A DNA stretch of 33,534 bases from assembly GCF_023544665.1 (NCBI RefSeq), contig NZ_JAMJFL010000047.1, positions 1 through 33,534 on the forward strand, given 5' to 3'. This stretch comes from Streptomyces sp. YS415. GTDB taxonomy: Bacteria; Actinomycetota; Actinomycetes; Streptomycetales; Streptomycetaceae. The notes under the pieces are model-generated. The model did not search any database, was not told where the DNA came from, and saw only the letters and a program-made list of their open reading frames with translations. Below, one piece after another: positions 15,680 to 24,091 of this stretch (positions are counted from its first letter, which is position 1; every line of letters begins with the position of its first letter). A program made the translations under genes and the position numbers.

Positions 15680-18304
15680 TCAGGCCGCGGGGAGCCGGTC
15701 CAGCTGGGCCTGGATGCGGGCGATGTCCTCGTCCGCCTTGGCGAGCCGGCCGCGGATCTTCTCCACGACGTTGTCCGGGGCCTTCGCCAGGAAGGCCTCG
15801 TTGCCGAGCTTGGCCGTGGCCTGGGCCTTCTCCTTCTCCGCGGCGGCCAGGTCCTTCGCGAGGCGCTTGCGCTCCGCCGCCACGTCGATCGTGCCCGACA
15901 GGTCGAGCGCGACCTCGGCGCCCGCGACCGGCAGGGTCGCCGTGGCCGTGAAGGCGTCGCCCTCCGGCTGCAGGCGCAGCAGCTGGCGGATGGCGGCCTC
16001 GTGGGGCGCCAGCGCCGTGCCGTCCAGGTTCAGCCGGGCCGGCACCCGCTGGCCCGGCTGGAGGCCCTGGTCGGCGCGGAAGCGGCGGACCTCGGTGATG
16101 ACCGACTGCAGGCTCCCGATCTCCCGCTCGGCCGCCTCGTCCCGGAAGCCACGGTCCTCGGGCCACTCGGCGATGACGATCGACTCGCCGCCCGTGAGGG
16201 TGGTCCACAGGGTCTCCGTGACGAACGGGACCACCGGGTGCAGCAGCCTGAGGGTGACGTCGAGGACCTCGCCGAGGACCCGCTTCGAGACCTCGGCCGG
16301 CTCGCCGCCCGCCTGGAACGTGGTCTTGGACAGCTCCACGTACCAGTCGAAGACCTCGTCCCACGCGAAGTGGAACAGCGCGTCGGACAGCTTCGCGAAC
16401 TGGAAGTCCTCGTAGAGCGCGTCGACTTCGGCGACGACGGAGTTCAGGCGCGAGAGGATCCAGCGGTCGGTCGCCGACATGCGTGAGGCGTCCGGGAGTT
16501 CGCCCTCGATCGTCGCGCCGTTCATCAGCGCGAAGCGGGTGGCGTTCCAGATCTTGTTGGCGAAGTTGCGGGAACCCTGGACCCAGTCCTCGCCGATCGG
16601 AACGTCGACGCCGGGGTTGGCGCCGCGGGCCAGCGTGAACCGGAGCGCGTCGGAGCCGTACTTGTCCATCCAGTCCAGCGGGTTGACCGCGTTGCCGAAG
16701 GACTTCGACATCTTCTTGCCGAACTGGTCGCGGACCATGCCGTGCAGGGCGATGGTGTGGAACGGCGGGGTGCCGTCCATCGCGTACAGGCCGAACATCA
16801 TCATCCGGGCGACCCAGAAGAAGAGGATGTCGTAGCCGGTGACCAGGACGGAGTTCGGGTAGAACTTCGCGAGCGACTCGGTCTGTTCGGGCCAGCCCAG
16901 GGTGGAGAAGGGCCACAGACCCGAGGAGAACCAGGTGTCGAGGACGTCGGTGTCCTGGTGCCAGCCCTCGCCGGTGGGCGCCTCGTCGTCCGGGCCGACG
17001 CAGACGACCTCGCCGTTCGGGCCGTACCAGACCGGGATGCGGTGGCCCCACCACAACTGCCGCGAGATGCACCAGTCGTGGAGGTTGTCGACCCAGTCGA
17101 AGTACCGCTTCTCCATCTCCTGGGGGTGGATCTTGACGCGGCCGTCGCGGACGGCGTCGCCGGCCGCCTTGGCCAGCGGGCCGACCTTGACCCACCACTG
17201 CATGGACAGGCGCGGCTCGATGGTGGTCTTGCAGCGCGAGCAGTGGCCGACGGAGTGGACGTACGGCCGCTTCTCGGCGACGATCCGGCCCTCGGCGCGC
17301 AGTGCGGCGACGATGGCGGAGCGGGCCTCGAGCCGGTCCAGGCCCTGGAAGGGGCCGTGGGCGGTGATGACGGCGTGCTCGTCCATGATCGTGACGGCGG
17401 GCAGGTCGTGCCGCTGGCCGATCTCGAAGTCGTTCGGGTCGTGGGCCGGGGTGACCTTGACGGCGCCGGTGCCGAACTCGGGGTCGACGTGCTCGTCGGC
17501 GACGACGGGGATACGGCGGCCGGTGAGCGGCAGCTCGATCTCGCGGCCCACGAGGTGGCGGTACCGCTCGTCCTCGGGGTGGACGGCGACGGCGGTGTCC
17601 CCGAGCATCGTCTCGGCGCGGGTGGTGGCCACGACGATGGAGTCGTCGCCCTCGCCGTACCGGATGGAGACGAGCTCGCCCTCGTCGTCCTGGTACTCGA
17701 CCTCGATGTCGGAGATGGCGGTCAGACAGCGCGGGCACCAGTTGATGATGCGCTCGGCGCGGTAGATGAGCTCGTCGTCGTAGAGCCGCTTGAAGATGGT
17801 CTGGACGGCCTGCGACAGGCCCTCGTCCATGGTGAAGCGCTCACGGGACCAGGCGACGCCGTCGCCGAGCCGGCGCATCTGCCCGGAGATCTGCCCGCCG
17901 GACTCGCCCTTCCACTGCCAGACGCGCTCGACGAACGCCTCGCGGCCCAGGTCGTGCCGGGACTTGCCTTCCTTGCCCAGCTCGCGCTCGACGACGTTCT
18001 GGGTGGCGATGCCCGCGTGGTCCATGCCGGGCTGCCACAGCGTCTCGTAGCCCTGCATGCGCTTGCGGCGGGTCAGGGCGTCGATGAGCGTGTGCTCGAA
18101 GGCGTGCCCGAGGTGCAGGCTGCCGGTGACGTTCGGCGGCGGGATGACGATGGTGTACGGCGGCTTGTCGCTCTTCTCGTCCGCCTCGAAGTAACCCCGC
18201 TCCACCCAGCGCTCGTACAGCGGCCCCTCTACGTCGGCCGGCGCGTACTGGGTCGGCAGTTCGGTGTGGGGCGCTGGTGGCTGCTGCTGAGCGTTCTCGG
18301 TCAC
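15680..18304 (-). CDS. valS: Valyl-tRNA synthetase
   Basis: An 874-residue class Ia aminoacyl-tRNA synthetase charging tRNA-Val. The HIGH motif is HLGH (residues 64-67, preceded by PPPNVTGSL) and the KMSKS motif is at 531-535 (GKKMSKSFGN). The CP1 editing domain carries VVATTRAETMLGDTAVAVHP. Two cysteine pairs (C190/C193 and C355/C358) form likely zinc knuckles. The C-terminal ~65 residues are the coiled coil characteristic of ValRS (ERKRLAKDLAAAEKEKAQ). GTG 18304 lies 6 nt after a TAAACT -10, so translation is probably leaderless. The gene is divergent from the Pro-rich membrane protein. Confidence 0.98.
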   Translation of the reverse strand: MTENAQQQPPAPHTELPTQYAPADVEGPLYERWVERGYFEADEKSDKPPYTIVIPPPNVTGSLHLGHAFEHTLIDALTRRKRMQGYETLWQPGMDHAGIATQNVVERELGKEGKSRHDLGREAFVERVWQWKGESGGQISGQMRRLGDGVAWSRERFTMDEGLSQAVQTIFKRLYDDELIYRAERIINWCPRCLTAISDIEVEYQDDEGELVSIRYGEGDDSIVVATTRAETMLGDTAVAVHPEDERYRHLVGREIELPLTGRRIPVVADEHVDPEFGTGAVKVTPAHDPNDFEIGQRHDLPAVTIMDEHAVITAHGPFQGLDRLEARSAIVAALRAEGRIVAEKRPYVHSVGHCSRCKTTIEPRLSMQWWVKVGPLAKAAGDAVRDGRVKIHPQEMEKRYFDWVDNLHDWCISRQLWWGHRIPVWYGPNGEVVCVGPDDEAPTGEGWHQDTDVLDTWFSSGLWPFSTLGWPEQTESLAKFYPNSVLVTGYDILFFWVARMMMFGLYAMDGTPPFHTIALHGMVRDQFGKKMSKSFGNAVNPLDWMDKYGSDALRFTLARGANPGVDVPIGEDWVQGSRNFANKIWNATRFALMNGATIEGELPDASRMSATDRWILSRLNSVVAEVDALYEDFQFAKLSDALFHFAWDEVFDWYVELSKTTFQAGGEPAEVSKRVLGEVLDVTLRLLHPVVPFVTETLWTTLTGGESIVIAEWPEDRGFRDEAAEREIGSLQSVITEVRRFRADQGLQPGQRVPARLNLDGTALAPHEAAIRQLLRLQPEGDAFTATATLPVAGAEVALDLSGTIDVAAERKRLAKDLAAAEKEKAQATAKLGNEAFLAKAPDNVVEKIRGRLAKADEDIARIQAQLDRLPAA

Positions 18305-18310
18305 GGAGTC

Positions 18311-18339
18311 AGTTTAGGGGTGTCGCGGCGGTGTCCCGA
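18311..18339 (-). promoter_or_regulatory. Leaderless promoter of valS
   Basis: On the minus strand TCGGGA (18334-18339), 17-nt spacer, TAAACT (18311-18316), 6 nt, then GTG at 18304. The -35 is a weak match, the -10 and spacing are good. I see no T-box-like leader since there is no room for one. Confidence 0.5.
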
Positions 18340-18440
18340 AACTGCTTTGTTCTGTAACGGTGGGGGCCCCGATGCACCGCGCGCCCCCCTGCTGGGTCAG
18401 GATGTCAGGACCACATAAGCATCTGGAGGGGAACCCAGTA

Positions 18441-19364
18441 ATGAGCTACAACCAGCCGGGCCCGTACGGCGGGCAGCCCCAGCAGCCCGGACCGTACGGC
18501 CAGCCGGGTCCGTACGGCCAGCAGCCGCAGGCTCCGCAGCCCGGCTACGGCTACCCCCAGCAGCCGCAGGCTCCGCAGCCGGGTTACGGCTACCCCCAGC
18601 AGGGCGGCGTCCCGCCCCAGCAGCCCCCCTACGGCCAGCAGCCCCCTTACGGCGCCCCCATGCCCCCCGCCCCGGGCGGCGGCAAGAAGAAGACGGGCCT
18701 CATCCTGGGCGCGGTGGCGGTCGTGGCGGCGATCGCGGTGGGCGTGTACTTCGTCGTCGGCGGGGGCGGCGGCGGCAGCGATGCGGCCGCCGGGGACGAC
18801 GGCCCGCACAAGCTGACGACGCCGGCCACGGTCCTCACGGAGTACAAGAAGGCCGCGAACGAAGGCTCGGACGGCGCGATGACGAAGGAAGACCTCCAGA
18901 ACGCGGAGGACTGGGGCGTCAAGAACCCCAAGGACGTCAGCGCGAATTACGAGGCGGGCGACGAGAGCAACCCGCTGGCGGGCAAGCTGGTGACCTTCGG
19001 TGGCGTCTACGGCGACATCGACGACCCCGAGAAGGTGGTCGACGGACTCCTCGCGTACATGAAGAAGGACGCGGAGAAGGAGGACGTCACCATGAAGGGC
19101 GAGCCGAAGGCGTACACCCCCGAGGGGTTCGACGGCACGGTCCTGAAGTGCCAGCAGGCCAACATGAAGAACCCCGACGCCACCGCGGGTTCGGGTGAGC
19201 CGACCGAGATGAACATGACGTACTGCGTCTGGGGCGACCACAGCACGGTCGGGTTCGTGATGCCGATGGAGATCGCCGACATCGCGGCCGGCAAGGAGAC
19301 CGACCCCACCCAGGCGGCGGCCCTCACCGCCAAGTTCCGCAAGGAAGTCCGCGTCAAGCTCTGA
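18441..19364 (+). CDS. Pro/Gly/Tyr/Gln-rich single-pass membrane protein
   Basis: A 307-residue protein with no recognised enzymatic domain. Residues 1-80 are low-complexity and cytoplasmic (repeated PGPYGQ, PQAPQPGYGYPQ). A lysine triplet (KKK at 82-84) precedes one membrane helix (about 86-106) and a glycine run, then a ~190-residue presumably extracellular domain with just two cysteines, C237 and C262, which could form a disulfide; the segment YCVWGDHSTVGFV resembles C-terminal domains found in many Streptomyces membrane proteins. ATG 18441 is preferred over upstream in-frame starts because GGAGGGG lies about 10 nt before it. The orientation implies N-in, C-out topology. It is convergent with clpX. 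Function unknown. Confidence 0.85.
   Translation: MSYNQPGPYGGQPQQPGPYGQPGPYGQQPQAPQPGYGYPQQPQAPQPGYGYPQQGGVPPQQPPYGQQPPYGAPMPPAPGGGKKKTGLILGAVAVVAAIAVGVYFVVGGGGGGSDAAAGDDGPHKLTTPATVLTEYKKAANEGSDGAMTKEDLQNAEDWGVKNPKDVSANYEAGDESNPLAGKLVTFGGVYGDIDDPEKVVDGLLAYMKKDAEKEDVTMKGEPKAYTPEGFDGTVLKCQQANMKNPDATAGSGEPTEMNMTYCVWGDHSTVGFVMPMEIADIAAGKETDPTQAAALTAKFRKEVRVKL
18519..18596 (+). repeat. 39-bp tandem repeat, two copies
   Basis: Two adjacent 39-bp units (18519-18557 and 18558-18596) differ at only a few bases and each encodes QQPQAPQPGYGYP in the cytoplasmic tail of the Pro-rich membrane protein. The copy number may vary between strains. Confidence 0.9.
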
Positions 19365-19386
19365 CGCTCGCCGTCGGAGAGCGATC

Positions 19387-19426
19387 ACGACAGGGGCCCC
19401 GGTCGGTCGACCGGGGCCCCTGTCGT
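19387..19426. terminator. Bidirectional terminator between the Pro-rich gene and clpX
   Basis: ACGACAGGGGCCCCGGTC (19387-19404) is perfectly complementary to GACCGGGGCCCCTGTCGT (19409-19426) with a 4-nt loop GGTC. This 18-bp stem lies between two convergent genes (stops at 19364 and 19440) and should terminate both. Confidence 0.93.
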
Positions 19427-19439
19427 ACGTCTGATGCCG

Positions 19440-20729
19440 CTACGCCGTCTTCTGCTCCCCCGGCCCCCGTCCGTTCCGGGCGTCCCTCGGGATCAGGGTG
19501 GGGTTGACGTTGGAGTGGACCACGTCCGCCGTGATGACGACGCGGGCCACGTCCTTGCGGGACGGGACCTCGTACATCACCGACATCAGGACCTCTTCCA
19601 TGATGGCGCGCAGGCCGCGCGCGCCGGTCTGGCGGAGGATCGCCTGGTCGGCGATGGCTTCCAGGGCCTCGCGCTCGAAGTCCAGCTCCACGCCGTCGAG
19701 TTCGAAGAGGCGCTGGTACTGCTTGACCAGGGCGTTGCGCGGCTCCACCAGGATCTGCAGGAGTGCCTCGCGGTCGAGGTTGTGGACCGAGGTGATCACC
19801 GGCAGACGCCCGATGAACTCGGGGATCATGCCGAACTTGACCAGGTCCTCGGGCATGACGTCCTCGAACTGGTCCTTCGCCTCCAGCTCCCGCTTCGAGC
19901 GGATCGTCGCGCCGAAGCCGATGCCCTTGGCGCCGGCCCGCGACTCGATGATCTTCTCCAGGCCCGCGAAGGCACCGCCCACGATGAACAGCACGTTCGT
20001 CGTGTCGATCTGGATGAACTCCTGGTGGGGGTGCTTGCGCCCGCCCTGCGGCGGCACCGAGGCCGTCGTGCCCTCCAGGATCTTCAGCAGCGCCTGCTGA
20101 ACGCCCTCGCCCGAGACGTCTCGCGTGATCGACGGGTTTTCACTCTTCCGCGCGACCTTGTCGATCTCGTCGATGTAGATGATCCCGGTCTCGGCCTTCT
20201 TGACGTCGTAGTCCGCCGCCTGGATCAGCTTCAGCAGGATGTTCTCGACGTCCTCGCCGACATAGCCCGCCTCGGTCAGCGCCGTGGCGTCCGCGATCGC
20301 GAACGGGACGTTCAGCATCCGGGCGAGCGTCTGCGCCAGCAGGGTCTTCCCGGAGCCGGTGGGACCCAGCAGCAGGATGTTCGACTTCGCCAACTCGATG
20401 GCGTCCTCGCGGCTTTGACCGCCGCCGTGCTCACCGGCCTGGACCCGCTTGTAATGGTTGTACACCGCGACCGACAGGGCCTTCTTGGCGGCCTCCTGGC
20501 CGACCACGTACCCCTCGAGGAACTCGTAGATCTCGCGCGGCTTCGGGAGTTCCTCCCAGCGCACCTCGCTGGTCTCCGCGAGTTCTTCCTCGATGATCTC
20601 GTTGCAGAGATCGATGCACTCGTCGCAGATGTACACACCGGGCCCTGCGATGAGCTTCTTGACCTGCTTCTGGCTCTTGCCGCAGAACGAGCACTTGAGC
20701 AGATCGCCGCCGTCACCGATGCGTGCCAC
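19440..20729 (-). CDS. clpX: ATP-dependent Clp protease ATP-binding subunit ClpX
   Basis: A 429-residue AAA+ unfoldase. The N-terminal zinc-binding domain has cysteines 13, 16, 35 and 38. The AAA+ module has Walker A GPTGSGKT (122-129), the pore loop GYVGED (155-160), Walker B IIYIDEID (183-190) and the C-terminal QTGARGLRAIMEE. The IGF loop that docks onto ClpP is at 270-272 (GIGFGA). It delivers substrates to the ClpP1P2 peptidase encoded just upstream. GTG 20729 follows GAAGGGGAAG. A double hairpin separates it from clpP2, so it is likely transcribed from its own promoter in the 160-bp gap. Confidence 0.98.
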   Translation of the reverse strand: MARIGDGGDLLKCSFCGKSQKQVKKLIAGPGVYICDECIDLCNEIIEEELAETSEVRWEELPKPREIYEFLEGYVVGQEAAKKALSVAVYNHYKRVQAGEHGGGQSREDAIELAKSNILLLGPTGSGKTLLAQTLARMLNVPFAIADATALTEAGYVGEDVENILLKLIQAADYDVKKAETGIIYIDEIDKVARKSENPSITRDVSGEGVQQALLKILEGTTASVPPQGGRKHPHQEFIQIDTTNVLFIVGGAFAGLEKIIESRAGAKGIGFGATIRSKRELEAKDQFEDVMPEDLVKFGMIPEFIGRLPVITSVHNLDREALLQILVEPRNALVKQYQRLFELDGVELDFEREALEAIADQAILRQTGARGLRAIMEEVLMSVMYEVPSRKDVARVVITADVVHSNVNPTLIPRDARNGRGPGEQKTA

Positions 20730-20826
20730 GGTGTGCTTCCCCTTCGCCTGGGAGACGCCTAGGTCCAGCGGCTCCTGGTGCTGCCTTCATCCGACGGTAC
20801 CTTGCCGGGGCCCTCGTTCGGGCCCC

Positions 20827-20864
20827 CCTTGGCACGGTTCACTTTGTCGTGCACCGTGCCAAGG
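20827..20864 (-). terminator. clpP1P2 operon terminator
   Basis: CCTTGGCACGGT (20827-20838) pairs with ACCGTGCCAAGG (20853-20864); after one mismatch CAC/GTG extends the stem inside the loop. A second GC hairpin follows on the minus strand (GGGGCCC 20807-20813 with GGGCCCC 20820-20826). The tandem hairpins begin 26 bp past the clpP2 stop. Confidence 0.85.
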
Positions 20865-20889
20865 AGCGGCCGACGATACAGCCTCCGGG

Positions 20890-21570
20890 TCAGCGCACGG
20901 CCGCGTTGTTCATCTTCCGGGTGGAGATGATCTGGTCGATCAGGCCGTACGACAGGGCGTCCTCGGCCGTGAGGATCTTGTCGCGCTCGATGTCCTCGCG
21001 GATCTTCTCGATCGGCGTGGTGGAGTGCTTGGCCAGCATCTCCTCCAGCTGCGCGCGCATCCGGAGGATCTCGTTCGCGGCGATTTCCAGGTCCGAGACC
21101 TGACCGCGGCCGGTCTCGCTGTAGGGCTGGTGGATCAGCACGCGCGCGTTCGGCAGCGCCATGCGCTTGCCGGGCGTACCGGCGGCCAGCAGGATCGCCG
21201 CGGCGGAGGCCGCCTGGCCCATGCAGACCGTCTGGACGTCCGGCTTCACGAACTGCATCGTGTCGTAGATGGCCGTCAGCGCGGTGAAGGAACCACCGGG
21301 GCTGTTGATGTAGACCGAGATGTCCCGGTCGGGGTCCATCGACTCCAGGCACAGCAGCTGCGCCATGACGTCGTTGGCGGAGGCGTCGTCGATCTGCACG
21401 CCGAGGAAGATCACGCGCTCCTCGAAGAGCTTCGCGTACGGGTCGTACTCACGAATGCCCTGCGACGTGCGCTCGACGAAGCGCGGGATGACGTAGCGGG
21501 ACTCGGCAACCGGGCCGGTGTACTCGGCCTGCGGGCGGTCCTGGAAGCCGCTGCCGGGGAAGGTGTTCAC
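20890..21570 (-). CDS. clpP2: ATP-dependent Clp protease proteolytic subunit ClpP2
   Basis: A 226-residue ClpP serine peptidase. The catalytic triad is S122 (GQAASAAA), H147 (VLIHQP) and D197 (IERDKIL). INSPGGSFTALTAIYDTMQF is the oligomerisation/oxyanion region. A ~35-residue N-terminal segment is longer than in E. coli ClpP, as expected for actinobacterial ClpP2, which forms a mixed tetradecamer with ClpP1. GTG 21570 has GGAG about 8 nt upstream; the gap to clpP1 is 87 nt, so the two are co-transcribed. Confidence 0.97.
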   Translation of the reverse strand: MNTFPGSGFQDRPQAEYTGPVAESRYVIPRFVERTSQGIREYDPYAKLFEERVIFLGVQIDDASANDVMAQLLCLESMDPDRDISVYINSPGGSFTALTAIYDTMQFVKPDVQTVCMGQAASAAAILLAAGTPGKRMALPNARVLIHQPYSETGRGQVSDLEIAANEILRMRAQLEEMLAKHSTTPIEKIREDIERDKILTAEDALSYGLIDQIISTRKMNNAAVR

Positions 21571-21657
21571 GGTGTCTCCAAAAAGGGGCTGTGGCGGTGG
21601 CTGGGGGCGGGTGGAGGCTCGTACGGCCCTGGGGGGTCCTGAGGGCCTGTACCGGCC

Positions 21658-22278
21658 TTACGCCGCTCCGGTACCGCCGCCGCCCGGCATACCGGCGGCC
21701 GTGGGGATGACGTCGTCGATGAGGCCGTACTCCTTGGCCTCGAAGGCGTCGAACCAGCGGTCACGGTCCGAGTCGCGGGTGATCTGCTCAATCGTCTGGC
21801 CCGTGTGCTGGGCGGTGAGCTCGGCCATGCGCTTCTTGGTGTGCAGCAGCCGCTCGGCGTGGATCTTGATGTCCGAGGCCGAGCCGGCGAGGCCGGCGGA
21901 CGGCTGGTGGATCAGGATCTCGGCATTCGGCAGCGCGAAGCGCTTGCCGGGGGTGCCCGCACTGAGCAGGAACTGGCCCATCGAGGCGGCGAGGCCCATG
22001 GCGATGGTCACCACGTCGTTCTTGATGAACTGCATGGTGTCGTAGATCGCCATACCGGCCGTGATCGAACCGCCCGGGCTGTTGATGTAGAGGTAGATGT
22101 CCTTGTCCGGGTCAGCGGCAAGGAGCAGCAGCTGCGCGGTGATCTTGTTCGCGATGTCGTCGTCGACCGGCTGGCCGAGGAAGATGATCCGCTCGTTGAG
22201 CAGCCGGTTGTAGACCTGGTCGCCGAGGCCACCACCGATGGAAGGCTCGCCGGCGGCGGAGGGCATCAGATTCGTCAC
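21658..22278 (-). CDS. clpP1: ATP-dependent Clp protease proteolytic subunit ClpP1
   Basis: A 206-residue ClpP peptidase with S99 (GLAASMGQ), H124 (EILIHQP) and D173 (DRDRWF). The C-terminus is Gly/Ala-rich. GTG 22278 is preceded by AGGTGG. In S. coelicolor the annotated protein begins further upstream; here the corresponding upstream frame (VVRRAGGY) runs into a TGA before any start codon, so the shorter N-terminus is forced. It is first gene of clpP1-clpP2 and lies downstream of a ClgR-type operator, consistent with ClgR activation of the operon known in S. lividans. Confidence 0.97.
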   Translation of the reverse strand: MTNLMPSAAGEPSIGGGLGDQVYNRLLNERIIFLGQPVDDDIANKITAQLLLLAADPDKDIYLYINSPGGSITAGMAIYDTMQFIKNDVVTIAMGLAASMGQFLLSAGTPGKRFALPNAEILIHQPSAGLAGSASDIKIHAERLLHTKKRMAELTAQHTGQTIEQITRDSDRDRWFDAFEAKEYGLIDDVIPTAAGMPGGGGTGAA

Positions 22279-22379
22279 GTATCCACCTGCTCGTCTTACG
22301 ACGGCGCCGGGCCGTCTTCACGTTTCCCTGCCGGGGGCCTCCGGCGGTTTCGCCGACTCCCCTGCCCCCGTACTCATGG

Positions 22380-22385
22380 ACCCTA
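22380..22385 (-). promoter_or_regulatory. Candidate clpP1 -10 box
   Basis: TAGGGT on the minus strand about 100 nt upstream of the clpP1 GTG. No good -35 is visible 17-18 nt away, as expected for an activator-dependent promoter. The ClgR-type site lies about 40 bp further upstream. Confidence 0.45.
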
Positions 22386-22423
22386 ACGCGCTGGTCCCTT
22401 CAGGGAATCCCGGAGCGGGGAGT

Positions 22424-22437
22424 GTTCGCCGGGGGCG
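22424..22437. promoter_or_regulatory. ClgR-type operator upstream of clpP1
   Basis: GTTCGCCGGGGGCG matches the reported ClgR recognition pattern GTTCGC-N5-GCG exactly. It lies about 146 bp upstream of the clpP1 start and near -57 relative to the predicted transcription start, a position suited to activation. The regulator gene itself is not in the window. Confidence 0.65.
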
Positions 22438-22509
22438 TAGAGCCCGCGGCGGGTGGGCGGCCGCCTACGGGCCGTGACGGCGCGAGGGGCCCCCGCCCGC
22501 CGGATGCCG

Positions 22510-22545
22510 GGAAGGCCCCGGGGAATGTCCTCCCCGGGGCCTTCC
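22510..22545 (-). terminator. tig terminator
   Basis: GGAAGGCCCCGGGGA (22510-22524) is perfectly complementary to TCCCCGGGGCCTTCC (22531-22545) with a 6-nt loop. It lies 38 bp past the tig stop and separates tig from the clpP1 promoter region. Confidence 0.92.
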
Positions 22546-22582
22546 TACGGCGTCACAGGCGCGTCAGGCGCCGCGGGCGTGT

Positions 22583-23980
22583 TCAGCCCTCGGTCTTCTC
22601 GGCCTCGGCCTCGGTGGCGTCGGCCTCCGTGGCCTCGGCGGCGACGTCGGCGGCCGCCTCGACCTCGTCCTCGTCGTCCAGGTCGATGATCTCGCCGTTG
22701 GTGTCCTTGACCGTGGCCTTCTCGACCACGACGGCCAGGGCCTTGCCGCGGGCGACCTCGCCGACCAGGAGCGGAACCTGGCCGCCCTCGACGACGGCCT
22801 GGGCGAACTGGTCGGGGGACATGCCGGAGGAGGCCGCGCGCCGCATGAGGTGCTCGGTGAGCTCCTCCTGGTTGACGTTGAGCTTCTCCTGCTTGACGAG
22901 CTCGTCCAGGACGAACTGCGTCTTGATGCCCTTGACCGCGGCTTCCTTGGTCTCGGCGTCGAACTCCTCGACCGTCTTGCCCTGGATCTCGAGGTACTTC
23001 TCGAGGTCGAGGCCCATCTGGCCGAGCTGGTGGTGCTCCAGGTTGTGCTTGCGGGTGTTGATCTCGTCCTCGAGCAGCTTCTCGGGGACGGGCACCTCGA
23101 CGAGCTCCAGCAGCTTCTCCAGGACGCGCTCCTGGGCCTGCGTGGCCTGGTCGTACTGCTTCATGTTCTCGAGGCGCTTGCGGCTGTCGGCCTTGAGCTC
23201 GTCGAGGGTGTCGAACTCGGAGGCGAGCTGGGCGAAGTCGTCGTCCAGCGCGGGCAGTTCGCGGGCGGCGACCTGGGTGACCTTGACGGTGACCTCGGCC
23301 TCCTTGCCGGCCGCCGAGCCGCCCTTGAGCTCGGAGGTGAAGGTGGCCTCGCCACCGGCCTCCAGGCCCTTCACGGCGTCGTCGATGCCCTCGAGGAGCT
23401 CGCCGGAGCCGATGGTGTAGGAGACACCCTCGGCGACACCGTCCTCCAGGACCTCGCCCTCGACCTTGGCCTGCAGGTCGATGGTGACGACGTCGCCGTC
23501 CTCGGCGGCGCGCTCGACCGGGGAGGTCGAGGCGAAGCGCTCGCGGAGCTGCTCGACCGACTTCTCGATGTCCTCGTCGGTGACCTCGACGGCGTCGACC
23601 TCGACCTCGATGCCCGAGTAGTCCGGGATCTCGATGGCCGGGCGGACGTCGACCTCGGCGGTGAAGTTCAGCGTCTCGCCGTCCTTCAGCTCCGTGATGT
23701 CGACCTCGGGCTGGCCCAGGACGTTGAGCTCGGCCTCGTTGACCGCCTCGGTGTAGAACTTCGGAAGCGCGTCGTTGACGGCCTCCTCCAGCACGGCGCC
23801 ACGGCCGAACCGCTGGTCGATGACCCGGGCGGGAATCTTGCCCTTGCGGAAGCCCTTCACCGTGACCTGCTGGTTGATCTTCTTGTACGCCGCGTCGAGG
23901 CTGTCCTTGAGCTCCTCGAAGGGCACCTCGACAGTGAGCCGAACCCGAGTCGGGTTCAGGGTCTCCACGGCGCTCTTCAC
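22583..23980 (-). CDS. tig: Trigger factor
   Basis: A 465-residue ribosome-associated chaperone and prolyl isomerase. The ribosome-binding signature GFRKGKIPARVIDQRFG is about 45 residues from the N-terminus, followed by the FKBP-type PPIase domain (DGDVVTIDLQAKVEG, GVSYTIGSGELLEGID) and a long helical C-terminal domain. The last ~30 residues are strongly acidic and Ala/Glu-rich (DLDDEDEVEAAADVAAEATE). The GTG at 23980 is preceded by AAGGAGA about 8 nt upstream and gives the family N-terminus MKSAVETLNPTRV; longer in-frame starts would run through the tRNA-Pro gene. It is transcribed from its own promoter, with a structured leader. Confidence 0.98.
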   Translation of the reverse strand: MKSAVETLNPTRVRLTVEVPFEELKDSLDAAYKKINQQVTVKGFRKGKIPARVIDQRFGRGAVLEEAVNDALPKFYTEAVNEAELNVLGQPEVDITELKDGETLNFTAEVDVRPAIEIPDYSGIEVEVDAVEVTDEDIEKSVEQLRERFASTSPVERAAEDGDVVTIDLQAKVEGEVLEDGVAEGVSYTIGSGELLEGIDDAVKGLEAGGEATFTSELKGGSAAGKEAEVTVKVTQVAARELPALDDDFAQLASEFDTLDELKADSRKRLENMKQYDQATQAQERVLEKLLELVEVPVPEKLLEDEINTRKHNLEHHQLGQMGLDLEKYLEIQGKTVEEFDAETKEAAVKGIKTQFVLDELVKQEKLNVNQEELTEHLMRRAASSGMSPDQFAQAVVEGGQVPLLVGEVARGKALAVVVEKATVKDTNGEIIDLDDEDEVEAAADVAAEATEADATEAEAEKTEG

Positions 23981-24014
23981 GGTTCGGTCTCCTTGTGGCT
24001 GACTTCTCGGTTTT

Positions 24015-24057
24015 GCCGGACCAGACCGGTCCGGCGGCTTCGCCGCCCGGAGGACTT
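24015..24057 (-). promoter_or_regulatory. Structured tig 5' leader with competing hairpins
   Basis: On the minus strand, a first hairpin (GGCGGC 24042-24047 region with GCCGCC 24033-24038, extendable with CCGG) and a second hairpin (GCCGGACC/GGTCCGGC, 24028-24035 with 24015-24022) share bases around 24033-24035 and cannot both form fully. The second is followed by AAAA rather than a T tract, so a simple terminator is not indicated. Confidence 0.4.
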
Positions 24058-24091
24058 CAGGGAGTGAGGGACACACGGGCGCGCAGCTTGC

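Noticed and set aside
14063..16486. Long plus-strand frame opposite folC and valS
   Set aside because: Spans two well-identified genes and an intergenic terminator; no domain visible.
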